In this document: piece by piece, positions 1-11,059 of the stretch
How positions within the stretch are numbered: the stretch's first letter is position 1
Layout of the letters: each line of letters opens with the position of its first letter
Source of the DNA: Bemisia tabaci
Lineage: Eukaryota; Arthropoda; Insecta; Hemiptera; Aleyrodidae
Direction: 5' to 3'
DNA length: 64,000 nucleotides
Assembly: GCF_918797505.1 (NCBI RefSeq)
Contig: NC_092793.1
Location: 62,949,749 to 63,013,748, forward strand
Notes under the pieces: generated by a model
The model's database searches: none
Seen by the model: the letters and a program-made list of their open reading frames with translations, nothing else
Told to the model about the DNA's origin: nothing
Made by a program: the position numbers and the translations under genes

Positions 1-230
1 AAAATCGCGATATGGCGATTCAATCTCGATTTTATCGTTGAAAATTGATCGCGATTTAATTGAACAAAAAATTGCTATGCATAGCGATTTAACCGCCGTA
101 AATCGCAATTTTTTATTCGATAATATTGCGGTAAATTGCCACCAATATAATCGCAATAATCAACCGATAAAATCGCTACTTACCGCGATTACTGGTACTT
201 GCGTTTATTAGCTAAAACGTCAAATGCGGC
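1..230. repeat. Degenerate ATCGCGATT-rich block
   Basis: AT-rich sequence in which variants of the palindromic word AATCGCGATT (also AATCGCAATT and ATAGCGATTT) recur about every 20-30 bases. No coding potential is seen. The block is cut by the window start, so it may be the end of a word-filled inverted-repeat element like others in this window; no terminus is visible to prove it. Confidence 0.5.
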
Positions 231-302
231 CCCCCATTTAAGGCCGGTTTCACACTATTCGGTTTGTCGTCCGGCAGCCCGAATCGGTGAGCAGGTAGAA
301 AA

Positions 303-879
303 TCGTGACCCGGGCCGCGGAGCATTAGCGCGAATAGAGCCTTTCACACTTTCCCGGTCCGGTTTTTCATACGCCGGCGTGCCGTGTGTCAGTGGCTCAC
401 TCCTTGACCCGAATCGGTTGCCTGATGGGTTGAAAGAGCATTGCGGCCAATGGAACCTTTCACACTCAACCCGGCGGCCCGTCCGGATTCCGCCGAAATT
501 ATCGAGCAATGCACACAGTCAATATCACGTCTACGAGAGCCCAGAGGATGAGGCTTCAAGGAATGGGGCATTTTAATATTTTTGCGTGAGCTGCGGTTAC
601 ATAATGCATCTATGCTAATTGAAGCTCCATTCCAAACTCATTCCAAGACATTCCAAATTCTGCATTTTCGCAAAGGGTTCTCGACTTCACCTGGTAGCCA
701 GGTATATTTTAGTTTGGCACTGACCGTTATTGCACGTGCAGCTGCAAATCTCTTCGCGGCTCTCATTCCAAGTGAAAAATTGAACCTTCAATTTTTACTT
801 TCGGTGCTTAAAAAGTCTGGTGGCAATCGAAATAAGTAATAAATAAATACCTAATTAAAAAAGAAAGAAATTAATAATT
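303..879. other. Interior of the host DNA element, left of the LTR insertion
   Basis: No supported gene. Two further degenerate copies of the terminal word lie at about 340-400 and 452-500. The A-rich segment 840-879 ends in AATT (876-879), which is the left target-site duplication of the LTR retrotransposon. Confidence 0.5.
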
Positions 880-1545
880 TGTGAGGAGACGCCCAATTTT
901 CCCAGACATTACAGGGGGAAATTGGCAACGTCAGGAGGAGCACCGACTTTAGGAAAAATGCTGATGTCCGCTGGGAAATGCGCATGCGCGCCGCCGGCCG
1001 ACCCGAGCGTAGGGAGCTGGGCGACTTGCTCGGACGCTCGAGGAAGGCCAGTCTTCGCAATACGGTCGTCTTGTGCATGTGCTCAGGGCTCCGGTCTGCA
1101 CATACACGTCATTGACGAACCGACACGTCAGCCGAACGACTCCGGTTCGTTCTCAATACCGTCCATATTTTTTGAGTCTTTTTTCCCCCTTTTTGCTATT
1201 CTTTTCTGTGTCTTGTCGAGCCCTTTCATTTGATAGAATAGCCAACTCAAACAATATACCGAAATTCAGTCAAAGACAGACCTTTTCTCTCTTTATTGAC
1301 TACGTCTTTCGTTTTTTGGGAGGTCAACGACTGCCCCCCAAAGAGCACCCACTGTTGTGTTGTGTAGGTGGTCTGCACGAGATCTCTCTCCATAGAGAGA
1401 CCACGGGCGACCACTGTCCGACGCAACAGTCCCCCTGGAGTTTGGTGAAGTCAGCTCGAGATATCTCTCTTTAGAGACGTCCCGTCGGCTGACGTCACGA
1501 CGCTCCGGCTACGTCCCCTATCGACCCCTAATCAGGGTCATCACA
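880..1545 (+). repeat. 5' LTR
   Basis: 666 bp, identical to the 3' LTR except at three positions: T/C near 900/11080, T/C near 1157/11337 and C/T near 1525/11705. It has TG...CA ends with a 5-bp terminal inversion (TGTGA/TCACA). Two hairpin-like stretches with GAGATCTCTCTC-type sequence lie near 1380-1480. I do not identify a TATA box with confidence. Confidence 0.95.
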
Positions 1546-1563
1546 TGGTTGGAGGCGCCTGTC
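1546..1563 (+). other. Primer-binding site (putative)
   Basis: The sequence TGGTTGGAGGCGCC starts directly after the 5' LTR. A TGG start fits pairing with the CCA 3' end of a tRNA primer, as in most LTR retrotransposons. I cannot assign the primer tRNA from memory. Confidence 0.6.
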
Positions 1564-1898
1564 TTTTCCCCAGGGAGAAGTCGATCAGGTACTCAGTAGG
1601 AGAGTACTAAGAATTTAAGACACTGATTCACCAGAAGGGTCGATCATTCAGTGGTTTTGTCTCCACGTATTTCTCCTCAACAATCTACACCATCGCGTCA
1701 TCGATCATTAAATTCCTCGGAGTTTATTCGTGACCAAAAACTAATTTTTTTTTGCTCTATTTTTCACTGGAGCTCTGGAAATTGTATTTTTTCGCTCAAA
1801 AATTTAGATTTTCCTTTTGATTCGTAAAATTTTTCTTAGAAAATATAGATTTTGTTTTCTTGATATTGTAAAATAATCTCGCAGAAGAAGCTGCAAAA

Positions 1899-4417
1899 AT
1901 GAAGGGACAGAAATTGACTTTTCAATTCGGACAAAAAAGCATCACGGTCACAGCCAAAGAACTCCTGCCTCACATCAAAAAGGAGCTACCAAGCTTGGCA
2001 TTGCAAGGGAAAAAGAAAATAAATGTACTTACCTCCCTTAAACAAATCAAAACGGAAAAAACCCTGAAGTTTTTACAAGAAGAATTAGGTATCCAAGTAC
2101 CCTCAACAGAAAAACTGCAAGAAATTACATCGATGGAAGAAGTGGGCGACATACTCGAGGACGGATCATCAAATAACTCCAGCGAAAACGAAGAAGGAGA
2201 AGAAGACGAAAACGCCACAGCGAATATCCATAGATTAAAACACCCAAGCAAACTCACAAAAGAGGAGCTGATTGCAGAATTGAAGAAATTCGGAGTACCG
2301 TACGTGTTTGCAAGTACAAAAGACGCAGCTAGGGCACTAGCAAGAGTACAAGAAGGGACTCTGGAAGTACCGCAGACTCCAGCAGAGGAAATTTTTCAAG
2401 ACACTTTCAGTAGAATCTCTAAAATAGCGTCAATGCCCGTCTATAAAACATTGCAGTATGAAACGCAATTACAGGATCTGAAACAGAACACTGTACAAAA
2501 TCACGATGCAATTCACGGTGATCCGCAATCACAGGAGAAACCCCTCAGTGAAATTTCTAGACCTGAGAGTCGACAGCTCGAGCACCAACGAATAACTTGG
2601 GAGTCAACCACCAAAAATTTGGGAGCTATCCCAAAATCAGTAACAGGAACCACGCATGCAAAAACTCAGAAAGAACAATTTTCCTGGAAAGATCAAAGAA
2701 ATCACAGCAAAACTGGCCCATCCTCTCAAAGTAAAGGCTACACAGAGGTACTCAACCACACACATAAGCAGGACAGAGATTATTACGCGAATTTAAGCCA
2801 AAATCATAATAACCTCCCTCGGCGCCTAGGAGGTAGGCAACCCCAAATACACCAAAAAGCAGACCAATATTGGTACGATTACTCTCACCAGTCCGACCAC
2901 CAGCCGACATCTGTAATGTTCCAAGATCAATTTACTACACGTGAAACTCAAGATCAGTCAGGTCGTAACATTTTCAGTCAAATGCAGCTCAAATCGAGTC
3001 ACGTCAAACATACTGCTGAAAATAATCACATGCAAAATAGATACCTGCCAAATGATCCGCGAGACCACCCTACCAGCGGGTATGAAAATTTCACGCAATA
3101 TCAGTCTCGTCCAGAATGGGGAAATCAGCGTGAAAACAACAACGGAAATTTTCTGATGGGTTTGCGACCTCCAAAACTAGAGATTCCAAAATTCGAAAAA
3201 AGCACAGCTATGGATTGGCTCACTAGATTTGAGATGATAATGGGTCAATACCCAGACGAAATGAAAAAACGCCAATTAATAGCATGTTTGGCGAAGGATG
3301 ATAATCAATGGTTACAAAACAACATTTCAGATATTCAGGATGGTGATTGGCAAGGTATCCGGAAACTGTTTGTTTTTTACGAAGACGACAGAAAAGGACA
3401 TTTTGAGGAGCAGAAAAAATTCGACGAAACGGCTCAGGGAGAAGCGGAAACAGGATTAGGTAAACTATGTGGAAAGAAAACTCAGGTTGGCCCAGAGGCT
3501 AATGCATCCCCCTCCGATCACAGAAATAATAAAAAGCGTAATAAAAGGACTCGACGGATCATTGAAACATCTTGTATATAGCAGAAATCCACAAACAATA
3601 ACAGACTTACGAATGAGTGTGAAAAGAGCGCAAGATGATTGCCATATCCTGAACCCCAGTGATAGCCTGTTGAAACAGCTCAACAAGCCATCCGAAAGCA
3701 TCAGCACGCAGATAAAGACCATTTTGGAAGAACAACTACGAAAACTAAATATTGAAGGAACCAAGCACGCTAATCAGGTCACGTTCGCCGATGAAAGAAA
3801 AGAAAAACAACGATGGTCCAGACGGGACGCCTACGAAGGAGAGAATACAACCCGAAAGCCACGTGATTCAAGTTTCAGGAGGAGATCCTATTCAAGGGAG
3901 GTCGACATCAACACCTCGTTACAGAGATTACAGCAGAGATAGATATTACAACAATAGTCGGCAGAGTCGCGAAAGATATCATAGAGACAATGACAGATAT
4001 CACAGCCAGGATCGGAGATCAAGATATTACAACAGAGATTTCACCCCAACATATCGAAATCGTGACAGAAGTGCAAGCTATCACAGCCGCGAGAGAGAAT
4101 CCCGACGTTATGGTAGAGAGAGCTCACCCGGATATCGCACCCGGGAGAATCCGAGGTATCGCAGTCAGGAAAGGTCGAGATATCACAGCCGAGAGAGATC
4201 AGGATATCACAGCCGTGACAATGAACAAGACAAACGTCGAAGTCGCGAGAGGAGTTCAAGTAGAAGTAGAGATGACGAGAGGGATGAAATATCAAGATAT
4301 CCGGAGAGATCTCGCAGCAACGGAAGATATCACGATTCCAGAAACGGAAAAACAAATTCGAAGAACACAGAAGGCGGAAGAAGGAACAGAAGCCAGAGCA
4401 AAGATTCAAAAAACTGA
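1899..4417 (+). pseudogene. gag: gag, frame-disrupted
   Basis: The reading starts at 1899 after an untranslated leader and runs 560 codons. The first 130 residues are charged with an acidic stretch. The middle is Gln/His/Asn-rich. The capsid-like part near residues 425-530 has the AMDWLTRFEMI and KLFVFYEDD blocks typical of retrotransposon Gag. Homology continues in another frame from about 3465 (to 3942) and in a third frame (about 3752-4417), so at least two frame changes are present. The last part encodes an Arg/Ser/Tyr/Asp-rich tail of more than 150 residues with SRER, YHSRE and SRDN repeats. No CCHC zinc knuckle is seen in any of the three frames. The basic tail may do the nucleic-acid binding; that is inference. 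Confidence 0.8.
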
Positions 4418-4434
4418 GACAAACTCATCTGGAA

Positions 4435-5646
4435 GTGGGTCTGCAGATGAGTCCTCAGGAATTAAAGACCCCAAAAACCAAAGTTCCACATTTTCGAAAA
4501 CAAACAAATCAAAATTTTTCGGACAAGATTCAAGGCATAAAAGTAAACTCACACAAGAAGAGTAACCACTTTTTAGGACTCAGTACAGGCCTCACATTCG
4601 AAGCACGAGTAGCTAGAAAACGCATAAGTATCCTGAATGACACGGGAAGCAGTGTAACATTAATTGATAAAAGATACGCCAAAAATATAACACCCCTTCG
4701 AAATAAGCTTACAGTGGTCGGCGCATCAGATGGAGAATTGAATATCTTGGGAAAAACTAGGATTACAGCTTGGATTTCAACAGGAGTTACGGTGTCTATT
4801 ACAGGCTTAGTGGTGGAAAACCAACGATACCCCGTATTAATTGGTAATGACTTCAACATGAGGTACGCTACAAAAATTAACATCCAACAAAACACAATGG
4901 AATTGTGGGTTAGGGGACGAAATATAACAATCCCCACGAAATTAGAAGAACGGAAGCATATCAAGTCCCTAGAAACGGAAAATTTAATGAACACCACTCC
5001 ATTGAGAGGCCCAGTCGTTCTAAACGGGATTCAGACACAAATAATTTATGACACAGGCAGTTGCGCACTATGCGTCAGTAAGGACTACGTCAATCCAGTA
5101 GACATACGTCCCATAGAGAAAATTAAATTGAAAACCGTTGATAAATCCCAGCTACGGATAATGGGACAGGCGACCATAGAGTTAGAAATTCAAGGCCACA
5201 AAATTTCAGCCGATGCCTTGGTATCAGAAAATCTGTCAAACGCACTCCTCACGGGAAATGCATTTCACAAAAAATTCGTTGAAAACATCGATTTTGGACG
5301 ACAGACAGTAAGTTTAAAAATACCAAATTGCAAGCGAGCAGTAACGACGAACGTGACGGCTACAGCCACATTTGCTGACCTAATCAAAACAAAAGAATCG
5401 CCAACCGGAAACGGAGTTCCATCACCCGAACAGGAGGAAAACGTTGCCAATTCAATCAAAATTCACTCGGAAAATGATAAGAAATCTCAAGAGAAGACGG
5501 AAAAACCGACAACATCGCAATGGGAAACGTATGATGAAGAAGCACAGAGTATTCTAAACATCACCACGGATATCGACGATGACTCTGAGAAACTGGAAGT
5601 ACGCGTCATGAAAGATCAAATAATCCCGCCGCAATCCTTCAAATAA
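4435..5646 (+). pseudogene. pol part 1: two tandem retropepsin-like domains
   Basis: Open for 403 codons, though the true start is unknown because the frame before it is disrupted. Residues 69-71 (DTGSS) form a retropepsin active-site motif, followed by a flap region and VLIGNDF at 134-140, the usual hydrophobic-G-N/D motif of the domain end. A second DTG (DTGSC, residues 206-208) is followed at the same spacing by LLTGNAF (271-277). This looks like a duplicated aspartyl-protease domain of about 137 residues. Retropepsins normally act as dimers of one domain, so a tandem pair could form an intramolecular dimer; this is inference. The frame ends at a TAA just before the reverse transcriptase, which lies in another frame. 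Confidence 0.75.
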
Positions 5647-7109
5647 TAAAATGCAAAATCCCGAAGTATGCAGGGCACGAATACGGGATTGTAAACTTAA
5701 AAGAAGGAGCGCTTACGGCGAAGAAACTCTTCTGCCCAGATCTAGCAATTGACATTCAACAGTTCGTGCGCATACGAATTAGAAATAATAAATTGGTCCC
5801 AGTGAAATTATTTAAAAATTACGAAATAGCCGAAGTTTATCCGATAGAAATAAAATACGAAGAGGAAAAGGACAGCAGTGAAGAAAATACAGCTGAGGTA
5901 AATTCTTTAAATGATACAAAGGACGCAACATCGGCGGAGAAAACAGAAAAGGATGAAAATCAACATGCATCAAACGAAAAAGAGCGCCTACAAGAACTTA
6001 GCATTAACAGAGCGCTCTCCAAAGAACAAGAACTGCAACCCAAAAACCTAATTTTAAAATACCAAGATATATTCATATGGAAAGACTGCAAGTTCAATGC
6101 AGGAGAAGCATTGGTACCACCACAGAAAATACATTTGAAGGACTTTACTCCCGTCCATAAACCACCTTTCAGGACAGGAAAACAACAGCGAATAATTATA
6201 AAGCAGTACATCGACGAAATGTTGCGAGCTAAAATCATTCGTCCATCAACTTCAGAATATGCGTCACCTTTAATGTTGGTCTCAAAAAAGGAAACAGGTC
6301 GGTTCAGGTGCGTTTTGGACCTAAGGGCTTTAAATTTAAAACTAGCCCCTGAATCGTTTCCTTTAGTAAGAGTGGACGATGTCTTATCATGCCTGAATGG
6401 AGCCAAATACATAAGTTGTTTTGATTTAGAACAAGGGTACTCGCAGATAAAATTAGACGATGAATCAGCGGATCTCTGTTCTTTTAGTTGTTACGAAGGA
6501 CATTATAAAATGATCGTTTTGCCACAAGGTCTATCCATCTCACCACTAAGGTTTAGTAAAATAATGGCAAAATGTTTTAGTCCCATGTTATACAGAGGAT
6601 TACTAAACTACATGGATGATTTTTACGTGTATAACGTCGACGGAGATTTTTCTGGACATCTGGAAAAATTAGAAGAATTTTTCAAACTATGTAGACTATA
6701 CAATTTGAAGTTAAAACCCAAGAAAGCTCAAATCGCGATGACAGAATGCGATCTTCTTGGTTTCCATTTTACTCAAGATGGGATCCGGCCCAGTTTGGAG
6801 AAAATTTCGGCAATAGCGAACGCTCCAGTGCCAAAAGATGTAAAGGGCGTCCGATCATTTTTAGCAGCAGCCGGTTATTACAGGAACCACATTCGACAGA
6901 TGGCGGAGTACTCAGAACCTTTAATTCAACTAACTAGGAAAAACGCAAAATTTTGCTGGGATGCAGAAAAGCAAAGAGCATTTGATAACATCAAAAGAGC
7001 ATTAACATCAAATGAGCTCCTAGCGTGGTATGACCCCGAAAATACAACGTTGGAGCTCCACGCTGACGCATCAATAATAGCGATAGGAAATTGTCTTAAC
7101 CAAAGATAT
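5646..7109 (+). pseudogene. pol: pol part 2: reverse transcriptase and start of RNase H
   Basis: Homology is open from about 5646, with the first Met at 5766. The thumb and palm blocks are clear: VSKKETGRFRCVLDLRALN, FDLEQGYSQIKL, LPQGLSISP, and the catalytic box YMDD at 6609-6620 (residues 282-285 from 5766). The connection domain FLAAAGYYRNHI and the RNase H start (LELHADAS, first catalytic Asp) follow. The reading is cut at about 7110 by an insertion that separates the first third of RNase H from the rest at 8150. The order and motifs are Ty3/gypsy-type. It lies in a different frame from the protease segment. Confidence 0.9.
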
Positions 7110-7110
7110 T

Positions 7111-8149
7111 AAAATGTTCCGTTTTTAAATGTTTCTTGGCCCTCCCTCCATAAGGAAGGGTCTTGCTCTCATTTTAAATTCGTTTTGTTGTCAAAAGGTG
7201 GTTGATATATTGTTACGTAGTTTATTGTCTGTCTCCAAGGACGGCCATTAACGATAGGTAGATCAATTTGATGATCTGTCTCCCGCTTTGTATTTTTGCA
7301 GATCGACACTTCCAGGAGCTTGCCTTATCAGATGTACATTGCTGCTTAGTGCCATTTGCTCTATGCCTGTAGATGTTTCCTGTCATGTGTGGAAGGAACG
7401 TCGGGTAGAGAATCGATGGCTACCTTAATATCATCAATAATCGGAGTAAATTGTGAAATTATATTTAAGCTGTGGATCTATGATGTCGCATCTTTTGAAA
7501 AATGCTCTCTCCTCTAAAACTAAACTGAAGAATCGTGTTGTGTCAGTGCTTTTCTGAGAGTGGTGTTCTGTATTGATCAGCTCTTAAATCATGGTGCTAA
7601 TTTTTCTCTTACGTTAAAGAGTGCTTTAGATATTTTTACAATGCACTCATCGTGTTTTCAAAAGTTCCTTCGTACCTGCACCAGTTCTAATCGGAAATTT
7701 GGATTTATTGTCTTCAAGTGGATTTTTCTGACCCAGTGGATTACAGATTTGAACAAGTTGGTGAGTGTTGTTTGTTCATTTTCTATTTTACTGAGCATGT
7801 CTGCATGGTCCAAATATCATGTGCTCCCATTGGGACGCTTGTCTCCTTTGTCTTGATTCTAAGATTTATTTAATTTCCATGAGCAATTTGGATGGTACTG
7901 AAACCATCTTGTGATCATTTTTATGCAAATGGTTTTGTTTCCATGAAAAATTGTCACGGAAATGATTTCGTTTCCATGACAAATTTTCACGGAAATGATT
8001 TCGTTTCCATGAAAAATTTTCATGGAAATAAGCCACATGGAAATCAGCCACACGGAAATCAGCCACATGGAAATATTTCCTGTTCCATTTTTCCGTGTCA
8101 TTTTTTCATGGAAATCAACTTCATGGAAATCATCCACACGGAACATTTT
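7111..8149. mobile_element. 1,039-bp inverted-repeat insertion inside RNase H
   Basis: Perfect 11-bp inverted ends: AAAATGTTCCG at 7111-7121 and CGGAACATTTT at 8139-8149. Removing exactly this segment brings the two halves of RNase H back into one frame, which supports the boundaries. No clear target duplication is seen. The right third (about 7862-8149) is filled with degenerate TTTCCATG/CATGGAAA words in both orientations, often as GTTTCCATGAAAAATT and CACGGAAATGATTTCG. The terminal sequence ACGGAACA resembles that word. No transposase is present. Confidence 0.75.
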
Positions 8150-9420
8150 TAGCAGGGACAGTACGTCCAATAAGCTACTATTCTCGAGTATTGTCCCCAA
8201 ACGAGAAAAGTTGGGGCACACATGAACGAGAAATATTAGCAATAACATGGGGAATGGAAAAAAATCGGCACTATTTGTGGAACACCCCGTTCAAAATCGT
8301 CACCGACAATCAGGCGCTAGTTTACGTAAAAACAATGAAAAACCCATCAGCGCGGATGCTAAAATTGATTTTAAAGCTGTCAGAATTCAACTACACGATA
8401 CAATGGAAAAAAGGTTCGAAAAACGTCATGCCAGACTATCTGTCTAGATATCCACCATTGCTTTTGAACATGGTAGAAATAAACAGCAATTTCCAAGAGA
8501 GGAAGAAGAATACCATAAAAATACCGGACAGAGCAAGGTACCAGCCAGGAGGCCCTACAGCGCAAGAACCAATTCCATCAGAAGAAGGCCGAATCAGCGA
8601 AGATAGAAGCAAAACAAGAACTGAAAAAACGGAGAAACCTGAAAAAGACAGGTCAAATACCGCAAAGACCACGGCATATTTTGATATTAACGCCAAAGTG
8701 GATATGAAGACAGAACAGAAAAAAGACCATAAACTAAACGCCATCTATACGGCAATCAAACATCCAAAGAAGTCAAATAATAAGACCGTAAAAGAAGCCC
8801 AACAATACTACATACAGGACGGCGTACTATGGAAGAAATCGCACGATACTAGAAAACTGCTACTAATACCAAGCCACATGGTAGACAGTACTATAGCTGA
8901 AGTGCATAGCTCCCCCTTTTCAGGCCACCAGGGAACCTATAAGAGTTTACAACGGGCACTAAAAAGATTCTACTGGAAAGGTATGCACTCACAAATAAGG
9001 AAATACGTGCTTTCTTGCCCAATCTGTCAATTTGCAAAGAAGCTTCAAAACCACGAGAAATACGGCATCATCAAAAGTCATGACATCAGCATCGCCAGCG
9101 CAATGGCAAAGATTGGCATCGACGCGTTTGGTCCCCTACCGACAGCAAATGATCAGGAAAAGAACAAGAAGAAATATATAATTGGTATTTGCGATTATTT
9201 TACAAAATTCCTATGGCTAAAAAGCGTAAAGGATTTGACGTCAGAATCTTTAGAAGCAGTCTTAACGGAGTTTTTCGGAATCTTCGGGATTCCAGTCGAG
9301 ATCGTAATGGATAACGGATCAAATTTTGCCTCAGAACTGACAAATGCATTTCTAGACCAACACGGGGTCAAAAAGACTTATGTGGACACATACTGTCCGC
9401 GGGCGAATGGTCAAATATAA
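8150..9420 (+). pseudogene. pol: pol part 3: RNase H remainder and integrase, stopped at the catalytic Glu
   Basis: The reading resumes with the RNase H block RPISYYSRVLSPNEKSWGTHEREILAI in its opening residues, and later VTDNQAL. Integrase follows, with an N-terminal HHCC finger (H and GH near 8905-8935, CPIC near 9015-9025). The core has catalytic Asp at 9121-9123 (IGIDAFG) and at 9310-9312 (VMDNGSN). The expected Glu of the DD35E triad falls exactly 36 codons later, where the codon is TAA (9418-9420). The preceding residues (PRANGQ) are the normal context. A single G-to-T change would explain it. The core is therefore inactive as written. Confidence 0.9.
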
Positions 9421-9945
9421 AACGTGTGGAAAACAGTAGGTTCTTATCTAAGGTGTTTTGCGGGAGAAAACCATGCGGACTGGCCAAAATTCATCCCATC
9501 AATCATGGCGGCTCATAATTCTAGTACACACTTGTCTACAAAATCAAGTCCGTATTTTCTGCTCACAGGCCAGGAATTTAGGCTACCACTGGACGCAAAA
9601 TTAAGACCAAACTGCGAAGATATGGAGTTAGTACAGCGATTAAGAAGACTAGAGGAGATTCGTGAAGAAACCATCATGAATTTACCAGACATTCAAGAAA
9701 AGCAACGAAATTATAGCAACAAATCCAGAATTCAACCTCCTTTCAAGGTTGGTGACTATGTTCTGATGCACCTCCCAAACCCAAATCCCAACGTTTGCAA
9801 CAAACTCAGAATAAAATACAGCGGACCGTTTAGAATAGTCGAACAGATCTCCCCAAGCAGGTACAGGATCGATACGGGAAAACGAGGAAAAGATAAATTT
9901 GCCATAGTGCAGGCCGACCGGCTCAACAAATACACGCCAAGATAG
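9421..9945 (+). pseudogene. pol: pol part 4: integrase C-terminal region
   Basis: Same frame as the segment before it, separated only by the TAA at 9418-9420. It includes the alpha-helical end of the core (VWKTVGSYLRC, then IMAAHNSSTHLSTKSSPYFLLTG) and a C-terminal GPY/F-type module (FKVGDYVLM, then KYSGPFRIVEQISPSRYRI). It ends at TAG 9943-9945 after DRLNKYTPR. I see no chromodomain. The Met at 9424 is merely internal and not evidence of a separate protein. Confidence 0.85.
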
Positions 9946-11047
9946 AAACATAACAAACAACATGCAGCGTCAGCAAGTCTACTACGAAATGACGGCAGTA
10001 ACCGATGTCATTTTTGCAAAAACGTCAACAGCATGCACTTTCAGACGAATCCAGGTTCGCCGACACCGGTAATCCAGTCAGCATTTTGGTGGGTTCAGCG
10101 GAGTTCAAAAGCGATTTTCTTCTTCTGGTTATTTCGCAAGTAGATTGTTTGTATTGAAAAACCTTCCCCGATATTACAGTTTGAATTTTCATTTATGTTT
10201 ATTCCCTTAGTAATTAATTTTACTGCATCTGCGATAGTTTGAGTAATTCCTATAATTAAAAGTTTATTTGTGCCTTCGCGCGATTATGAGTAACCAATTA
10301 TTTTTCGTTCCACTAGTGTAAAAATAGCAAAATATTAAAATAAAAATATTAAGTTCTAAGTTTAGCGCATTAAAATCAAAATCATTGGGATAATGTGTAG
10401 TATCGAAATAGTTTGTTCTTTGAATTAAAAAATTCAAATTTTTATTAATTGATGTTTTGAAAGTTCCGTGAGTCACAAGTTCTACAAAATACAGTTACAA
10501 TTTTACAATGTTCTAAGTTAAGTTTTAAAACCAGAAAAGCTTCAAGTTAATTTTCATTCCTTTCGCAAAAATACCATGTACAATTAATGTTAAAACATAG
10601 CATGTAAGTTAAAAAGTAAAAATGTGTACTTTCATTTTAGTTTAAGAAAATTGCTCTACAAGATCTCTATTACATCTCCTTTTTCTTTTCTTTTCTCTTC
10701 TTTTTCCTTTCTCTCTCTCTCTTTCTTTCCTCTTCCAAAATATCTTACTTAATTTTTGCTCCTTAATTCTTCCTAATTTCTCTACAGCTCTACAGTCATT
10801 GAATTGTGACATCTAACATGCATCTTCTACTCTTTGTTTTTCTTTTCTCGCGGTGAGATATCAGGAGCGATTCGGACGAGTCTACACATACGATTTTTTC
10901 CATTCATAGAAGCAGAGCGCGGTTGCCTGACATCGGCACGCGGATTTTGCACTGGAACCAGGCATTTTTCTCTTTAGTAGCGCACCCAAATTCTCTCATT
11001 TTTTTCTTTCGGTGAAAATATAATCTTTGCAAGATTATATTTTGCCC
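9946..11047. other. Region between pol and the 3' LTR, no env
   Basis: About 1.1 kb, AT-rich, with no open frame long enough or similar enough to be an envelope gene. It contains a pyrimidine tract (about 10677-10738, CTTTTCTTTTC and CTCTCT runs). The 3' end is more balanced in composition and leads to the purine tract. Confidence 0.7.
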
Positions 11048-11059
11048 GGGAGGGGGGAA
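11048..11059 (+). other. Polypurine tract
   Basis: GGGAGGGGGGAA directly abuts the first base of the 3' LTR. This is the standard position for priming plus-strand DNA synthesis in LTR retrotransposons. Confidence 0.85.

Noticed and set aside
922..1474. Open frames of 103 and 133 codons in the LTR (and their copies at 11027-11654)
   Set aside because: They lie inside both LTRs and overlap regulatory sequence; no motif, and duplicates exist only because the LTRs are repeated.
3990..4565. 191-codon frame overlapping the gag tail
   Set aside because: A shadow of the Arg/Ser-rich repeat in another frame; its composition is explained by that repeat.
7859..8248. 129-codon minus-strand frame with MWLIS and FHGNE repeats
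   Set aside because: It is the antisense of the CATGGAAA word cluster, so the apparent protein repeat is a DNA repeat.
9946..11047. Possible env gene of the LTR element
   Set aside because: Only short frames without signal peptide, membrane segment or glycosylation pattern; the region is AT-rich and ends in pyrimidine tracts.
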